A stretch of DNA of 64,000 nt from NCBI RefSeq assembly GCF_021155765.1, contig NC_060115.1, forward strand, positions 12,132,493 to 12,196,492. Direction: 5' to 3'. Positions 25,201 to 37,972 of the stretch are shown in pieces. A program made the translations under genes and the position numbers. This DNA comes from Diprion similis. Lineage: Eukaryota; Arthropoda; Insecta; Hymenoptera; Diprionidae. Within the stretch, counting starts at the first letter, position 1, and each line of letters opens with the position of its first letter. The notes beneath the pieces were generated by a model, which did not search any database, was not told the origin of the DNA, and worked only from the letters and a program-made list of their open reading frames with translations.

Positions 25201-27306
25201 ACATCAAATTTTCGCAGTTTTCACTATCCACGTAAGTGGCGTGATTTGAAGTGACAATTAAATATGGCGCTTTTGCTTGTAAGTGGGAATTCCCGTGACC
25301 CCGTTAAAACGGTAATAAGTGCAATGAATAATAGTTTTGTAGTCTGTGGGAAATTTTCAAGGCTAATGATGATTTCCTGGCGCGGTATGGACACATGAAT
25401 ATAGAAAAAGATGTGTCTTGCTGGTGTTATAAAACTATAATATTAAAATTACATTGGATCAGAAATTCATCGAAATGCATCAAGAAACAATCAATATTAC
25501 AGAACCGGGCTAAACGACAATGTAATTAAATGGTTGCCTGCATTTTTACTGTAGGATTATAGAATAATAAAAATTATAGGATATGTAAAATATTTTGGCT
25601 GCAGTCGGATGATCAGACACGGTCGAAGTGAAGGCACGTTATCATATCGAGAAATTAGATCGACTCCTACTTATTCCACCTTGTCCTTACTACATGAACA
25701 TAGAACTTTTTGTCCTGCGTGATATACTTATCATTGACCAGAAACAGTTTGAAATCAACAATTGGAATTTACAATACGAAATATGTCGGAAAAGAATACT
25801 GATAGCTTGAATAATCTTTACAACACCTACAACATAATCTTAAGCTCATCTGATATCGAAGAATATTTTATAAAAAATATAAGATCTTAACGTATGAAAT
25901 ATATGTACATACAGTTGCTTTAACCTTGGCTGCATTCATACACATGGGAAGTAAAATTTCGTAGATCTCCAATTTTAAACAGTGACTCTTCAAAAGACTA
26001 TTCAATTTCTCGAATGAAATTGTGTCGTGAGAAAAACGTCCTTCAAACATTGCGTAATACCGTGTTACGATGGCAAACTACTCTACCAATTACAATATAA
26101 GCAAACTTACATATGCTGGATGCTTGGAAAAGATGAAACCCAATCCAAGAAGTACGAAGACTCCCAGTAGACTGATCAACCGATCACGGGAATCGACGGT
26201 ATCGATAACCATGAATACTAGTGCAGCTAATAATATGACCAAGTAGAACACTGTACTTCCAAATCTTTCGACGCATCTGGAATATGAGAATTTTTAGTTT
26301 TTACTGTCATCAAAGTGACACGATCAGCCGAGATCATCGTCATTCCTTTTCCATCAACTCACTTGATTGAAGTAAAACTTTTCCAGCATCGTCCAAGAGG
26401 TTTGAAACATTTTGCGATTCTTCTTCCAAAATATCTCCTTATGACATAGGCATATAAGAAACTTCCGTAAATAATCACTAACAAAATTATCAGCAAGCCG
26501 TAGCCCTCACACCATTGGCCAGATAGCGATCCATCTGTGAAGAAATAAAATTTATTGTAAATACGGTTTATTATAGCCGACAGTTTCTCAATGTGTCTCG
26601 TAAAACTTACATGTGACCCACCAGTATCTAGTAGCAAAACCGAAGTATACAAACACCGCCAAATTTAGCACTAAAACCCATACGAATTTGAAAATCTTGG
26701 GGTGCTTCGAAAATATGGCTCCTATGGCGTTGCGTCCTGTTGCAAAACAACCAGCGTTTAACTCTGCCATTTTATCATCCTAAAACACCAGAACATGAAA
26801 ACAATTTCTACTCACTTTGGCACACAGTTGCGGTTCTTGTTGCTCTGTGAGCTATTTCAAATTTGTTAAGTATTGCAGAGGATGATTAGTATCCCAAGCA
26901 ATCGTTAATAAAATGAATACCAATTGGATTACAATGGAATTACCTCGACATTGGTACGTTTGTCTGATCCATTTTCTGCACTGCATATTTCTGTCTCCTA
27001 GGAAAACATAATCGAATAAGCATTCCATCACACAATGGACAAAATGTATTTGCATATTAAACAAAAATTATACACGAAGTTGATGAAACAATAACATTTT
27101 CGTACCTTCTCTTCCAGTGGAATTTGTAAGCTATTTTCATCGAACTGCTTGCACGGTTCCTCCTAATGAGTATACGTTTTATTACATACACACGTATTAC
27201 AGAAGTGCCAGTAATTTCACATAATTTGGAAGTATATAATATAACGTATTTTGGAAATATGTTTTTTCACCTCTGCAGTAAACGCCTTATTTGCCACCCC
27301 AGACAT
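22223..27306 (-). CDS. Concentrative nucleoside transporter, SLC28/CNT family, 617 aa, 13 exons
   Basis: Coding exons in transcript order: 27306-27271, 27162-27106, 26997-26944, 26779-26611, 26534-26363, 26276-26111, 24798-24601, 24512-24351, 24242-24149, 24054-23895, 23605-23437, 23365-23026 and 22299-22223 (1,854 nt with stop; every phase matches). The plasma-membrane protein takes up nucleosides with sodium or protons. Family marks: [49 protein letters not shown] (Glu515) and [11 protein letters not shown] (544-554). The hydrophilic N-terminus of about 50 residues is encoded by three very small exons. The hairpin-1 motif, usually GQTEAP, reads SMSESP here (337-342), with the splice junction inside it. 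The last exon (25 residues, NNNCHQEI) is less certain, but its phase and stop fit. The leader probably begins after an acceptor at 27433-27435 and would hold two short uORFs, starting at 27396 and 27368. Confidence 0.94.
22401..22662. mobile_element. MITE-like inverted-repeat element in the last transporter intron
   Basis: Both ends share an imperfect inverted repeat of about 35 bp: GAGTGGGGCAAAGTGGGCAC at 22409-22428 against the complement of about 22635-22654 (GGGTGGGACAAGGTGAGCCC). A third, internal GGGGGCAAAGTGAGCCCC lies near 22458-22475. It is 262 bp long with no coding capacity. No target-site duplication is obvious. Confidence 0.6.
25028..25190. repeat. Imperfect hairpin element in transporter intron 6
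   Basis: The halves pair around GTTACGGTAAC at 25097-25107. TCACTAGTGACTTTGTCACA near 25045-25064 matches the complement of TGTGACAAAAGTTACCAGTGA near 25153-25173, and TATCCAG outside it matches the complement of CTGGACA. The left arm includes the perfect palindrome GTCACTAGTGAC. It lies in the largest intron (24799-26110). A MITE relic is the likeliest reading; borders are approximate. Confidence 0.45.
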
Positions 27307-27836
27307 AACGCCACTTCACGCGATAACGTACGTCAATGAATAAAGTCTCTTTCCTGTATAAAGTCCATGCGATGTAACGAAGGCTCAAAGCTCCATGATT
27401 ATATTATATTTTGTAACGCCACATGTGCGAACCTGAAACACAGTGGCAGTAGCTTTTAATGACGTAAAGCGAACTTGACTCAATCACTACGCTAGACCGA
27501 ATGACTAACCGCACATACCGATATTTACGAGCACAACTTTATGATCCTGATTACTTTTGCGATAATTATTCGTTAGATAAATTTGATCTCATCAAAGACT
27601 AATTTTTAATTTATTGCGTTCAGTTTATGTTTCTCGCTTCTTCTTAGTTGCTTTATTTCACTTTCGAACACTGCTGCTACTAAAATTTCGGATGGACGAC
27701 TGTTTGTCGCGATGTAGAGAAGAGACTTTGAAGAGTTTTAATCTTGCTAATGGGCACAAGTTAGTATTAGCACACTAGTATGCATTTTAGGTACACAGAC
27801 TCTTTTTTTTACATTATATTGGATCTGACACGTGTT

Positions 27837-27864
27837 GATAAGGTACGGAGGAAGGTTGTTATCT
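27837..27864 (-). promoter_or_regulatory. Inverted pair of GATA sites upstream of the transporter
   Basis: GATAAG at 27837-27842 and TTATCT at 27859-27864 face each other 16 bp apart, about 530 bp upstream of the transporter ATG. Paired GATA sites are typical of insect gut and Malpighian-tubule genes, tissues where nucleoside uptake would make sense. No TATA box fixes the start site, so regulatory use is inference. Confidence 0.3.
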
Positions 27865-30800
27865 TTCCAACACCAAAGATATAAACGTCAGTCATCATTT
27901 GACGCGTTGTGAGTATCGATGCTACCAAGATTTAACTTTACTGACAACAGAATGAAATTACCTGTACATTATATATCACCATACGGATTTATATAGTCAA
28001 ATTAATCAAAATATTTTTAGGTCTATTATAATGATTCTTCAATATTTGGTTTATTATACATAGTTGAAGAAGCTTTGTAATATTTTGATAATAGATTATT
28101 GCCTGTCACAATAACTCGTTACCACTATCAAAAATCTCATGATACGTAAAAATACGCAACCGGCAGTACACGACTGATCGTACAGAAAGTTATTCTTCAG
28201 ATAACTATCTTACATAAAATTTACGCTGCGATAAATCGTCCTAAGCAAAATTTTTATACGGTTTATTATCCTATGCAAAATATATATCCTGTGCATCCCA
28301 CGCAAAGTGAGCCTGCATTCAAGTATGTTTTCAACAGGTAAACTTCGTATGTGTGAATTACTTTAGAAAAAATTTGTTTGTATGAACTTTCTTGTATTAA
28401 ACCCGAAATGTAATCTCCCATCATATTCTCGTATCAGAATTGAGATCAATTGGGGTTAATTCTGATGATTTTTCCGTTTAAGAATAACAGTTATTAAGTA
28501 TTCAAGTCACAAAAATATAAATATGTTCGAAACTTTTTTAGATTTCAATTTTAGATATAATTTTAAATTAACATAGGCAAAGTAAGGTATACATTGTTTG
28601 TCTTGATTCCGTAATCGCAGGTTAAAGTAAGCTCCATAAGCTTCACAAAGCTTTAAATTTGCTGGCAAAGAAAATTGTTTAATTCTTACTTCAATGAATT
28701 CACCGCAAATAAGACAGAATGAATCAACATCTTGTTCACCTGTCTTGACGCCATTTTATAACTCAGTAATACACAAGAACGGTTGTTACAGCTTTGATGG
28801 ACAAGTAAACACTCACTACTGTGCCTTACGCGAGTAATATGCAGTTTGCTACCGATAGATCAGACGCCGTTGTTAACAAAAAATTTCTGCGCGCTGGTAT
28901 CGATTGGGTTAAAATCGAAAAATTCATTAGTAATAAACAAGGCCTAACTCAAAATTTGGACTACTTCCGACGCCTTTCTACATGTATTGACAATACTGAA
29001 AAAAAGTCAGCACAAAATCGATGTGTCGATTGCGTTATATTATGCTTTATATTATATGAGCTGTAACGTTATTTGCTTTTACTTTCAGTTGAAAATTGTT
29101 GGGTGCCGCAGACTTATACGTCAATATTTGGTTAATAAAGGAACGGTACTGCACGATAATAACCAGAGAATTCGGCAGGTCATTTAGCTATAGGCTCAGG
29201 TGTTTAACAAGATCTGTTAGAGTGGTGGTATTCATCAGCGGACTAAATAAATTAATAAATCAAGTCAAGTCAAAGAAAATTAACAGACCAGTGAAGCATA
29301 TATTGGTGACTGATTTTACACATTTCGATAGTTCAGATGAATTGTATCTTACAAGGTGAACAATAGTTTTCTTCAACTTTAGTTAACTGATCAAAAACGA
29401 TAAACAAATTGAACGGTAGTGGTTAGCGTGAATTTCGGAAGAATAAAGTCAAACGATAGATGTTTACAAAACCGTAGTCGGTAGCGAGAGTAAGCTGTAA
29501 ATGGATCTCAATATTATACGTCACTGGGCGGTGAGATTTGGCCCAATTTTCTTGTTGATAATCCACGATTTGACGATTTAAATTGTAGCGATAAGCACAA
29601 GTGGTTGAAACTAACAATAGCTCAAAACGGTAGTTTGATAAAATAATTCAGTAGAGTTTACTGTAAGCGGTAGTTGACAAGAAAGATTGAAGTTTATTAT
29701 TAAATTACAGAGATCGGTAGCAAGAGAAGTATCACTGGTTCAGTAATTGTATAAATTAATCTAGTACGTTAGATTTTCGATAGCGATCTCTTGCGAGAAA
29801 TAATATTCAACTACGATAGTTTACAATAAATAACTTGAACGAGAGAATTTGAAATGAGGTAAATTGCGATGGCTGATTTACGAAAGAATTGTCGATAGAA
29901 GTCAGACACGATAATTTACAAAGCCCAAAATTCAAGAGTGTTTTCTATATTAAACTCAAAACAGAATACCAGAGATGATCTACAGAGCAAATCTTACATA
30001 GAATTAACGAAAGAGAAGAAGCTAACAACAAGATACTAGAAAATACACGGAATAATCTACGAGATCGTTCAGAAATTCGGAATTAATTAGCCCATATCAC
30101 GCAGTCACACGACAGCCACAACATAGACCCGTGAAACGCGATTTACAAATATACTGGCATTACGCAATACAACCAAAGAAATAATTGAGACGAACGAGAG
30201 AAAGAAAGATTCCAGCAACTTCGTAACGATACGGTTGAGGCAAAAGCCTTACCTTCGCCGGTAACTCAGGCACTCACTGACTTTATTTCAAATTTAACTA
30301 AACGATAGCACATAAACGATAGAAAGACACGACAGGCAAAAAGAATAGCTAAAACGATAGAATAAAGAAAGAATCTACGGGATAACGATAGTAGAGAAAA
30401 AGCTTAGCGAAAGGAAAGGTAGGAAGAATTCAGTGGATGTCTAGAGTAACAAGCGAGGAAGGAACGGTACGTCCTCCTGGCAGGTTGAACGTAGAGTAGA
30501 CGGATCGCCGATCTTGCCGATCTCACCGATCTCGTCGGTGTCAGTCATATACTTATTGTAGAGATAGACTGCGCGCTCTGTGTATCAATTAGCTCAAGCC
30601 GTGAGAAGCCAGTGCGAAAAACAGTTGCAGACATTCCCTCTCACTTTGATCGGCGACTTGGCATGGGAAATACACATCGATAGACTTATTCAAGTGTACT
30701 TCCCGCTTGCCATATCGCTTTCCCGCCTGGCGGCGCTCCTAACTCTTTCGATCGTGCGACAGAGAGAGGACTCCAGCAGGACCAACTTTGTCCCTTGGTC

Positions 30801-33800
30801 TTGGCTTCAGCGGCGCCGCCAGGAAGGAAGGAAGAAGGGAGGAGACCTAACTCCGTACTCTTTCCGGTGGCAAAGGTGGGAGATATTCTGGTCGAAAATC
30901 TGTAGTACCGATAGCGCCGCTCGTAGCGCTGATATCGTCTGTGGTCTTGGAAATTTGAACGCGCTTAACGCACGCAAATATTTTAATATTCGTTCCTAAA
31001 AAAATGAATACACATTGTTTTATACACAGATATCGGACAGGATACGTTGACGACCGTTTAGAAAACAAAATTCACGATAAAAATCAAGTTAGTATATTAT
31101 TTAGATCATGTACGGTGAGTAATGTAACCTCAACCGACGTCTCAACTAACCTCAACAATGTTTAGCACAAGAACTCTATAAACTGTACAACTAGTTGACA
31201 AGATTTTTGGAATCTCAGAACGCTTTCTTTTAACATCTATACGGTATTCGGAGGAACGCTTACGTCAATGGCACAAGGCTGTACCTCGTTCACGTTAATT
31301 ATTGAGTAAACCAGATACAATGTGTGAACTGCATTTTGAGGAAACTCATTAACTCTGCATTTTAAGCACAAAGCCGTGTAAAGAACAGAACTATTAGTGG
31401 TGGGGGTATGCACGTTCACATCGGTGTCTAAAACATGAAGTAGAAGGAGACAAGTCTCCCTCATATTTTGCTCACAGAAAGTAGTCCCATTTTTGTGGAG
31501 AAAGGTGGCGCTGTTCACAGTGTGAACCACTATTTTCCGGCTAACGGAAACATTCGAATGGATTTAATTTGCAATATATAATGGAACTCATAAAATTTAT
31601 GGAAGAAGGTAGTGTTGAACGGAACTGTATTGCGTATAATTCTATAATTATATTATGTAAAAGTATCTCACTACGAAACACGCAACTTTATGCATGAATA
31701 TCATTAAATTTGTTATAACTTTTGTAACATGCAGCTGGTACCAACGTAAATTAGCAGCTAGCTGCAATGTGGATCTATTTTTTTGGTGGTACTCTGTGGG
31801 CTGTGGCTCAAAACAGCTAATGAAAATGAATTTGTATTAATCAGAAAAATTAATTTGATTTACTATCGATAAATAAAAATATACTGTCACCAAGGGTCAG
31901 ATCACCCATTTTACCCCCCTCCTTCGCTAATGATATAGTAGTCATCATAGATGCAAAAAGCTTGCGTGTGTTAAAAACTAAGGGTACTGCGCTAAAGGTA
32001 CTTCGCTTCATCAGCTCACGAACCTGTTTAATTTATTTTGTAAGGCCCAGTTCGTTACTATACTTAGATAATATATACTTGTGAAAAAATTACACGTTAT
32101 TCAAGTGTGCAGCATATACTTTACTTTGTAAGGTGAGTCTAGACTGCTTTCGTAGCAGTCTTTTTTTTCATTATGAATAGCATTAAATTAGCATCAGGCA
32201 ATTGCGCACGTCTTACCCATTGTTTATTTTATCAACAAAAAGTTTCATTCATTAACACTTCATATGACGTAACCCAACGACAATGCGACCTTCTTTAGTG
32301 CGGTTATGTTGCCCCCAGATAGGCACAATACGCGTAAGTGTAATGACTATGGTCAACTGGAAGTAAGCGGTTCCGCACTGTTAACGGCGACATCCATACT
32401 CTGGTTCCGTTTTTATTCCTACAGTTTTGTCTTCCTCTACTCCATAACAAGATCTGCAGCAGATGCCTTTTTCAAATACAACAAAATATATAAACGTCGA
32501 CTATCAGTCGTGTCGTAAAGTCTTCTTTGAACCATCCTACAGGCAAGAAAAAGGTAACATATAGATGGATCTGACTGATGGATGTTGACTATACATTGCC
32601 GCTAGATGTGCTAGTTCTGTAGCTTGTGCGCAAAGCAGGTGATATCCGACGAGTGTGGCCACGTCTCATCTACAGCGGAAAATAGAGCATATCGATAGTG
32701 CGCATGCGCTAACTCTGTTATTCAGGAATAAGGCACTTTACGCACGCTACGTAAAACTCGGAAATAACACTTTCCAGGTAAACTTGTTACAAAAATATCA
32801 TAATACATACATTGCGCACAGCCGCTACTTCTTACTGGCCAGCATGGTTGTCTGTCGTTGGGGACTTTGATGTAGATACAGGTGGTATCTCCCGGCCAAA
32901 TAGTTCCGGCTAAAGAAATGGCAAAAGTTAAATCAAAGTCGATATTTTGTAAGCTATTTGTAAAATCCAGCTCCCGAAAATTAATTTTACTGTTATTATT
33001 ATACTTTCTGCAAATGTACGATGACAAATGGGACATTTTTACAGAAGACACATATTAGTTCCTATAAATCAACCAACACCTGATATCTGGGAATCTTCAT
33101 TACAGACAGTTCATGTACGGTTTCACACATTAACATTGAGTTTCAGTGAATAAAACGTCGAGCTGATTGTATTCGAAATTTCCAAGTAGCTTTGCGCAAT
33201 TGCGACTCTTCACTTGTCTGTTTCCACGATAGGTCGGCATTTTCTTGATATATTCCAAATAGAGTTAGAACAAGAATAACTAGTGATACAAATTTTTTTT
33301 GACTGGGATTTGTAATTTCATCTTCAGTGAGGTTGCGTCAATAATCAATAAAGTACAATCAGTGAGTAGTAGCCGAATGCACGAAATTGAAGTATATAAT
33401 ATTTACATTAAATTCATTACGATTGTTTTTTCATGACGGTCTTAGAAAAACTGTAATCGTACTCACGAAGTAATAAAGATTGGATTGTAAGATGTATGTC
33501 TGGTTCAAAAATCCGTGTGGATAAAGAAGCTTTGAGTGACAATAATATATACGTATTACGTAAAAGTTTAAAGTGTAAATAACTCTTAGCGATATATAAA
33601 ATGCTTGGTCTCTTGATGTATTCGTTTTTTGATTGAAACCTTCCACATTATTTCACGATCTACTTACCATATCTTTCAGAACTATCTTGTAGGTGGAACA
33701 AATATTGAATTTTTTTGCACTGCTATTCTCACTCGATTACAAGTTTTGCACGTTTTGAAGTTTCCAGGGAAATAAAATTTTAATAGTACTTTTTATCTTA

Positions 33801-36800
33801 CTGCAGTATCTCCGCAATCCTGTTCGAACGTCTGCTCACACACACCGAAGTACTAAACCGAAGAGTCTATTCACTCTATTCACGAGTACCGAAGACCTAC
33901 ATATATGCATTAAGATGGTCCTTATTTAAATTGCTGACGAATATTTTCCGGGCTGCTTCCTAAATTGACTCCAAATAAATCAAAAACAATTTCCTAATTT
34001 TTTAAGATCTTTATCTCAACTCTATCCCCCTGCCTATAAGAACGTCGATTTACCCACTTCAAGTACATGTTTTTCGGACATATTTTCAGTATATTTTATT
34101 ACGAGAATAATAATTTTCAAAAAAATCAGTAACGGCGAGGTTTTAATATTCATTAGTCCTACTGTCTAATAAAAAATTCACCTATCATACCACGGCATCT
34201 GAAGGAATTGCACACTTACTAATTGGAAAAAAGTCGGATTTCGAGATCTCCTTGGCTTTATTATTCGCTACGCAGCATATTTTTACAGACATGTAAATAT
34301 ATTCCGATGAATAATAAGTTTATTTTGGAATTCATATTTGATGTATAATGTTTTTAACTTGACGTTTTTCCATTTTCGGAGAAAAAAAGAAGTTATTGTA
34401 ATCACCCCGAAAATGAAAAGTTGAGTTTTCACTAGATCTCGACGTTTCAAGATCCAGAGAATCACCTCCGACTACTTTCGAAGAGACGTCTGTGTGTTTA
34501 TATATGTATCTATGTACGTATGTACGCATGTGATCAATTTTTGTCCAACGATATCTCAAGAACAAGTAATTGGGTTTTAATGGTTTTGGTCTCAATCGAT
34601 ATGGCTTTTCCAAACTTAGAACTGATTAGATTTCGGCTTTGATCGGTCAAGTGTTTATTCATAATATGGTGGGTAAAATCTAAAACTATTTAGATTTTGA
34701 TGGAAATTAAGAGTCGGTTTTTCGGGTCACCGATAACGCATTCAAGGTCAGAATTCTAAAATTTATAATGGTGGATCCATTATAGTGGTTCAACAAAAAA
34801 AAAATCGTAACATTTTCATGTAATATGGCAGCCAAGGGCTTTTGAATCGTCAATCACGAATCTGAATTTGTAACTTGAAATTTGAATTGGATATTATTCA
34901 ATAAATAGATTATTATTCAATAAATGAAAACTTGTTTAGCAATACTGTTACAGATATCTATTAACTCTGGATGTTTCGAGGGATAAATGTAATTATTTCA
35001 CGAATTTGAAGATAAAGAATAGCCTTTTAAATTCTTAGTTTCAAGACTCGATGAAAAAAAACTCTAGTCAATTTTAGGTTATTAGGACACGTACTCGTCG
35101 TAAGTCTACGTACCTGACTCATTGTATAAGGGGTCAGAGAAATAACAAAAAAAAACCAAAAGTCAAATTGAAGTTAATGCAAATTTTATCAATGAAACGA
35201 TTAGTGAAATATAAATTGATCGACTCCAAATTATATCAACCATCAAAAAATTTCATTCATTCAAAAAAATTATACGTCACATTAAAAAAAATCTGTATGT
35301 GAACCTAATGAACGTATCAATTTATTTCAGCACTATTCGTTTATTTAAATTCTGTTATTTAGGACAATTAAATAACTGGCAAGTAGCAGAAAATATTTGC
35401 CCCAAAGAAATATTTTATTTACGGAAAACAATTTTTTTTTTTTCGTACTTTAGCTGTGACCTGCTTTGTATATCGGGCCTCGGCTCGTGATATATGTATA
35501 TACATATAGGGTGGATACCGTTCTGCACAAACGTGACAACTTTTTGACTAAAGTGCTTTTGCTTTACACTATACAAGACTATAATAAGCGATTATAATAT
35601 ACGATTTGGATTCATATTGAGCACTGAATTAAGACCTACTGTAACTGTCTAATATACAAACACTATGTCAAATAATTTTTCAAATCGAGCATACGATCCC
35701 TAAGACTATAACATGATTTGTGATTTACAATTCGCAGCATTCTGCATGAAATATGTCGCACAACAAATTTTCCAGACGCGAGATGCATATGAGTGGCGTA
35801 GAAGCGGAGGTGTAAGCATTCGTGATCGCAATATAATGTGTAAACGTGCTGCACCATGATTATAATTGAACAAATAACGTGGTGGACTTATCAACAGCTC
35901 GCTAAGGTGAAAAGTGTGATACACACTTTACGCGAGTATCTTCATTACCCTGAGTCCGAAAGTTTGATGTAAAATTTTCTGATGTAAGATTTTTTCGCCG
36001 AAAAACTTTATAAAAAACGTGAATAATTCACGGTTCGGTACAGCACTGTCTGGCTGTTGCTTATGCCTTACAGCCTCGAGTGACGTAGCACGCGGAACCT
36101 TGCAGTTTTGAATTAATTTTTAGCCACGTGTTCTTGTGTAAAGAACATAACAGTAACCAGACGACGGAATACGACCAGACCGATGGATATCGACCGATAC
36201 GATTATCCCAGATACGTCATTTCCAATGTGTGAGATTAAGATTTACCGATTAGATAAGATTCGAATAAATTCAATCGGTTTATTTTATAATCCTTAGACG
36301 GACGTTCATGAGAAGTAAATAAACTTCCGACAAGTTACTCATAGCAAGTTCTTCACAGCACTGAACTTTATCATCCAAACTGTTTCAGCTTCCACTTCAC
36401 ATTTTCTTCGCTTAAACGACGTTCAGAATTAAGTACCAAACCGCAACTGAGAAATTTACATACCTACAGCACGTTTATCGTGAGCAAGACGCAAGCAATA
36501 AGGCTGAATCCAAGAACAAAAACTGCAGCTTGAAATCACTCTGCAAACTTTTTGTAAACAACTTACAAATATATTGAAATTTGTTTCACTGTGAGAATAT
36601 TGGGCGCGGTTTGTGCATACCGTGTATTAGTGTTTATTATAATATACAAAAATTCGTTCGGCATTTCGACTTAACATTGTAGTGATAAATTTTGATATAA
36701 TCCACGAAAATCGCAATATTCACGTAGGTATTCAATTTCAACTGTGATTTACGTTTTTTGATGCCAGGTTCAACGTTTATCGGTGATAATTGAACGGAAC

Positions 36801-37371
36801 TGATGTAAGGGTAGATTTTATTCTTTCTCTTAACTCCAAGCAGAATTAAACCAACACTGACAATTTCGCACAGTGAACGCCGTAGTTTAACAGTGTAATT
36901 ATCTTGCGGTGCAGACAGGTACTCCACTCATCGTCAGTGAAAGGAAGAAGAAACACGAAAGGTCGACTCGGCACTTTGTCAATCATTGGTACAAAAGATT
37001 TGCGGGGAAGACGTTACCGATCACGTAGAACAAGAAAGAATCCATTTCAATAACAGCGGCATTGTTAATAACATGTTATGAGTTAACTTCATCACTATAC
37101 AGATGCAAAAATAACAGAATATGAGCATGCTTGTGACGTCAGGTTGGTATAAGAGCTTGTAACAATAGTTGCTTATGAAATTGTGATGAAACAACGCACA
37201 GACGATACTGCTAAATAGAATTGAACTGATGATTTGCCTTTCAAGTTCGGAGTTACTATAGTATATGACATCATATATTGATTATGATCACTCTAGTTTA
37301 TATTATTCCAGGCTGGGATCGTCCAAAGTAGAATTGCTGCGTAGAATTAGGAGCACACCATGCACAACATA
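27865..37371. other. Gene-poor spacer
   Basis: No frame with coding-like composition and splice borders was found. Part of it (about 29370-31000) has a different texture: on the complementary strand it is pyrimidine-rich, with repeated TATCGTTT/CTATCG words, several AATAAA motifs and a GC-richer end with CGGCGCCGC near 30812. That resembles a long LTR or other retroelement relic in minus orientation, but I could not find a matching partner repeat, primer site or protein. The rest (28-29.3, 31-34.6, 35-37.3 kb) shows nothing I can support. Confidence 0.4.
34727..34870 (+). repeat. Dispersed repeat copy (GATAACG...AATGGTGGAT type)
   Basis: CACCGATAACGCATTCAAGG onward aligns at roughly two of three positions with 54007-54067, sharing GATAACG, TCAGA, AAAATT, AATGG and GGAT in the same order and spacing. 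A second, weaker unit (ATCGTCAATCACGAATCTGA) follows about 110 bp later, suggesting the family is tandemly organised. No coding capacity. Confidence 0.5.
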
Positions 37372-37972
37372 CGTGTTTTCAGTGGCGTAACAATAGGGTG
37401 GCAGGACGGGCAAAATGCCACGGGCCCCCAGCCCGAAGGGGCCCCCGACCGTGGGCACAGGAGAATCACAACATTTAGTAAAATTTATTAGTTTTATCTT
37501 CAATTAATTTAAGTTATCTACGTGCTTACACAAATTAAACAAAAAATGTATCAAAATTACAATGCATTTGTTGGAAAAGATATCACCCAGTCAGTTTGAG
37601 AACGTATTCGATAGATAAGAAATTCCTATCTATTCTATCCATCGAACATTCCGTGGCCTGATATTTGAACTTTGATGATATCATTAATACTTTTGCTCAA
37701 CAGAAAGCCCGAAAAAAGGAATTTTTATTATAAACATTATGTACCTAAACAAAAATTGTGATTTGAATCCAGTACGATCTTCAAATTAAAAGTTATTAGA
37801 AAATCCACTAATTATAATAACGTTTTATGTACCCACTTCACGTACTGATTCATTATAAAATGAAAAAAAAACTTTAACGTTGGTTGACCTTCTTTATATT
37901 GGGTGGTAAAGGGCCCCATCCGATTCATTTGCCACGGGCCTTGAACAGTATAGTTACGCCACTGCGTGTTTT
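37372..37972. mobile_element. hAT-type non-autonomous DNA transposon (MITE) with perfect 8-bp target duplication
   Basis: The element spans 37380-37964 (585 bp). Its ends are a perfect 12-bp inverted repeat, CAGTGGCGTAAC at 37380-37391 and its complement at 37953-37964, and both subterminal regions carry GCCACGGGCC. It is flanked by the direct repeat CGTGTTTT at 37372-37379 and 37965-37972. Ends starting CAG and an 8-bp duplication are the signature of the hAT superfamily. There is no transposase frame, so movement would need enzyme supplied in trans. The intact duplication and termini indicate fairly recent insertion. Confidence 0.9.

Noticed and set aside
30580..30999. 139-codon frame
   Set aside because: It sits at the GC-richer edge of the suspected retroelement relic; the translation shows no domain and is probably non-coding.
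32143..32168. AGACTGCT/AGCAGTCT stem followed by a T run, like a bacterial terminator
   Set aside because: The context is eukaryotic with no gene ending there, so a rho-independent terminator is meaningless; a chance hairpin.
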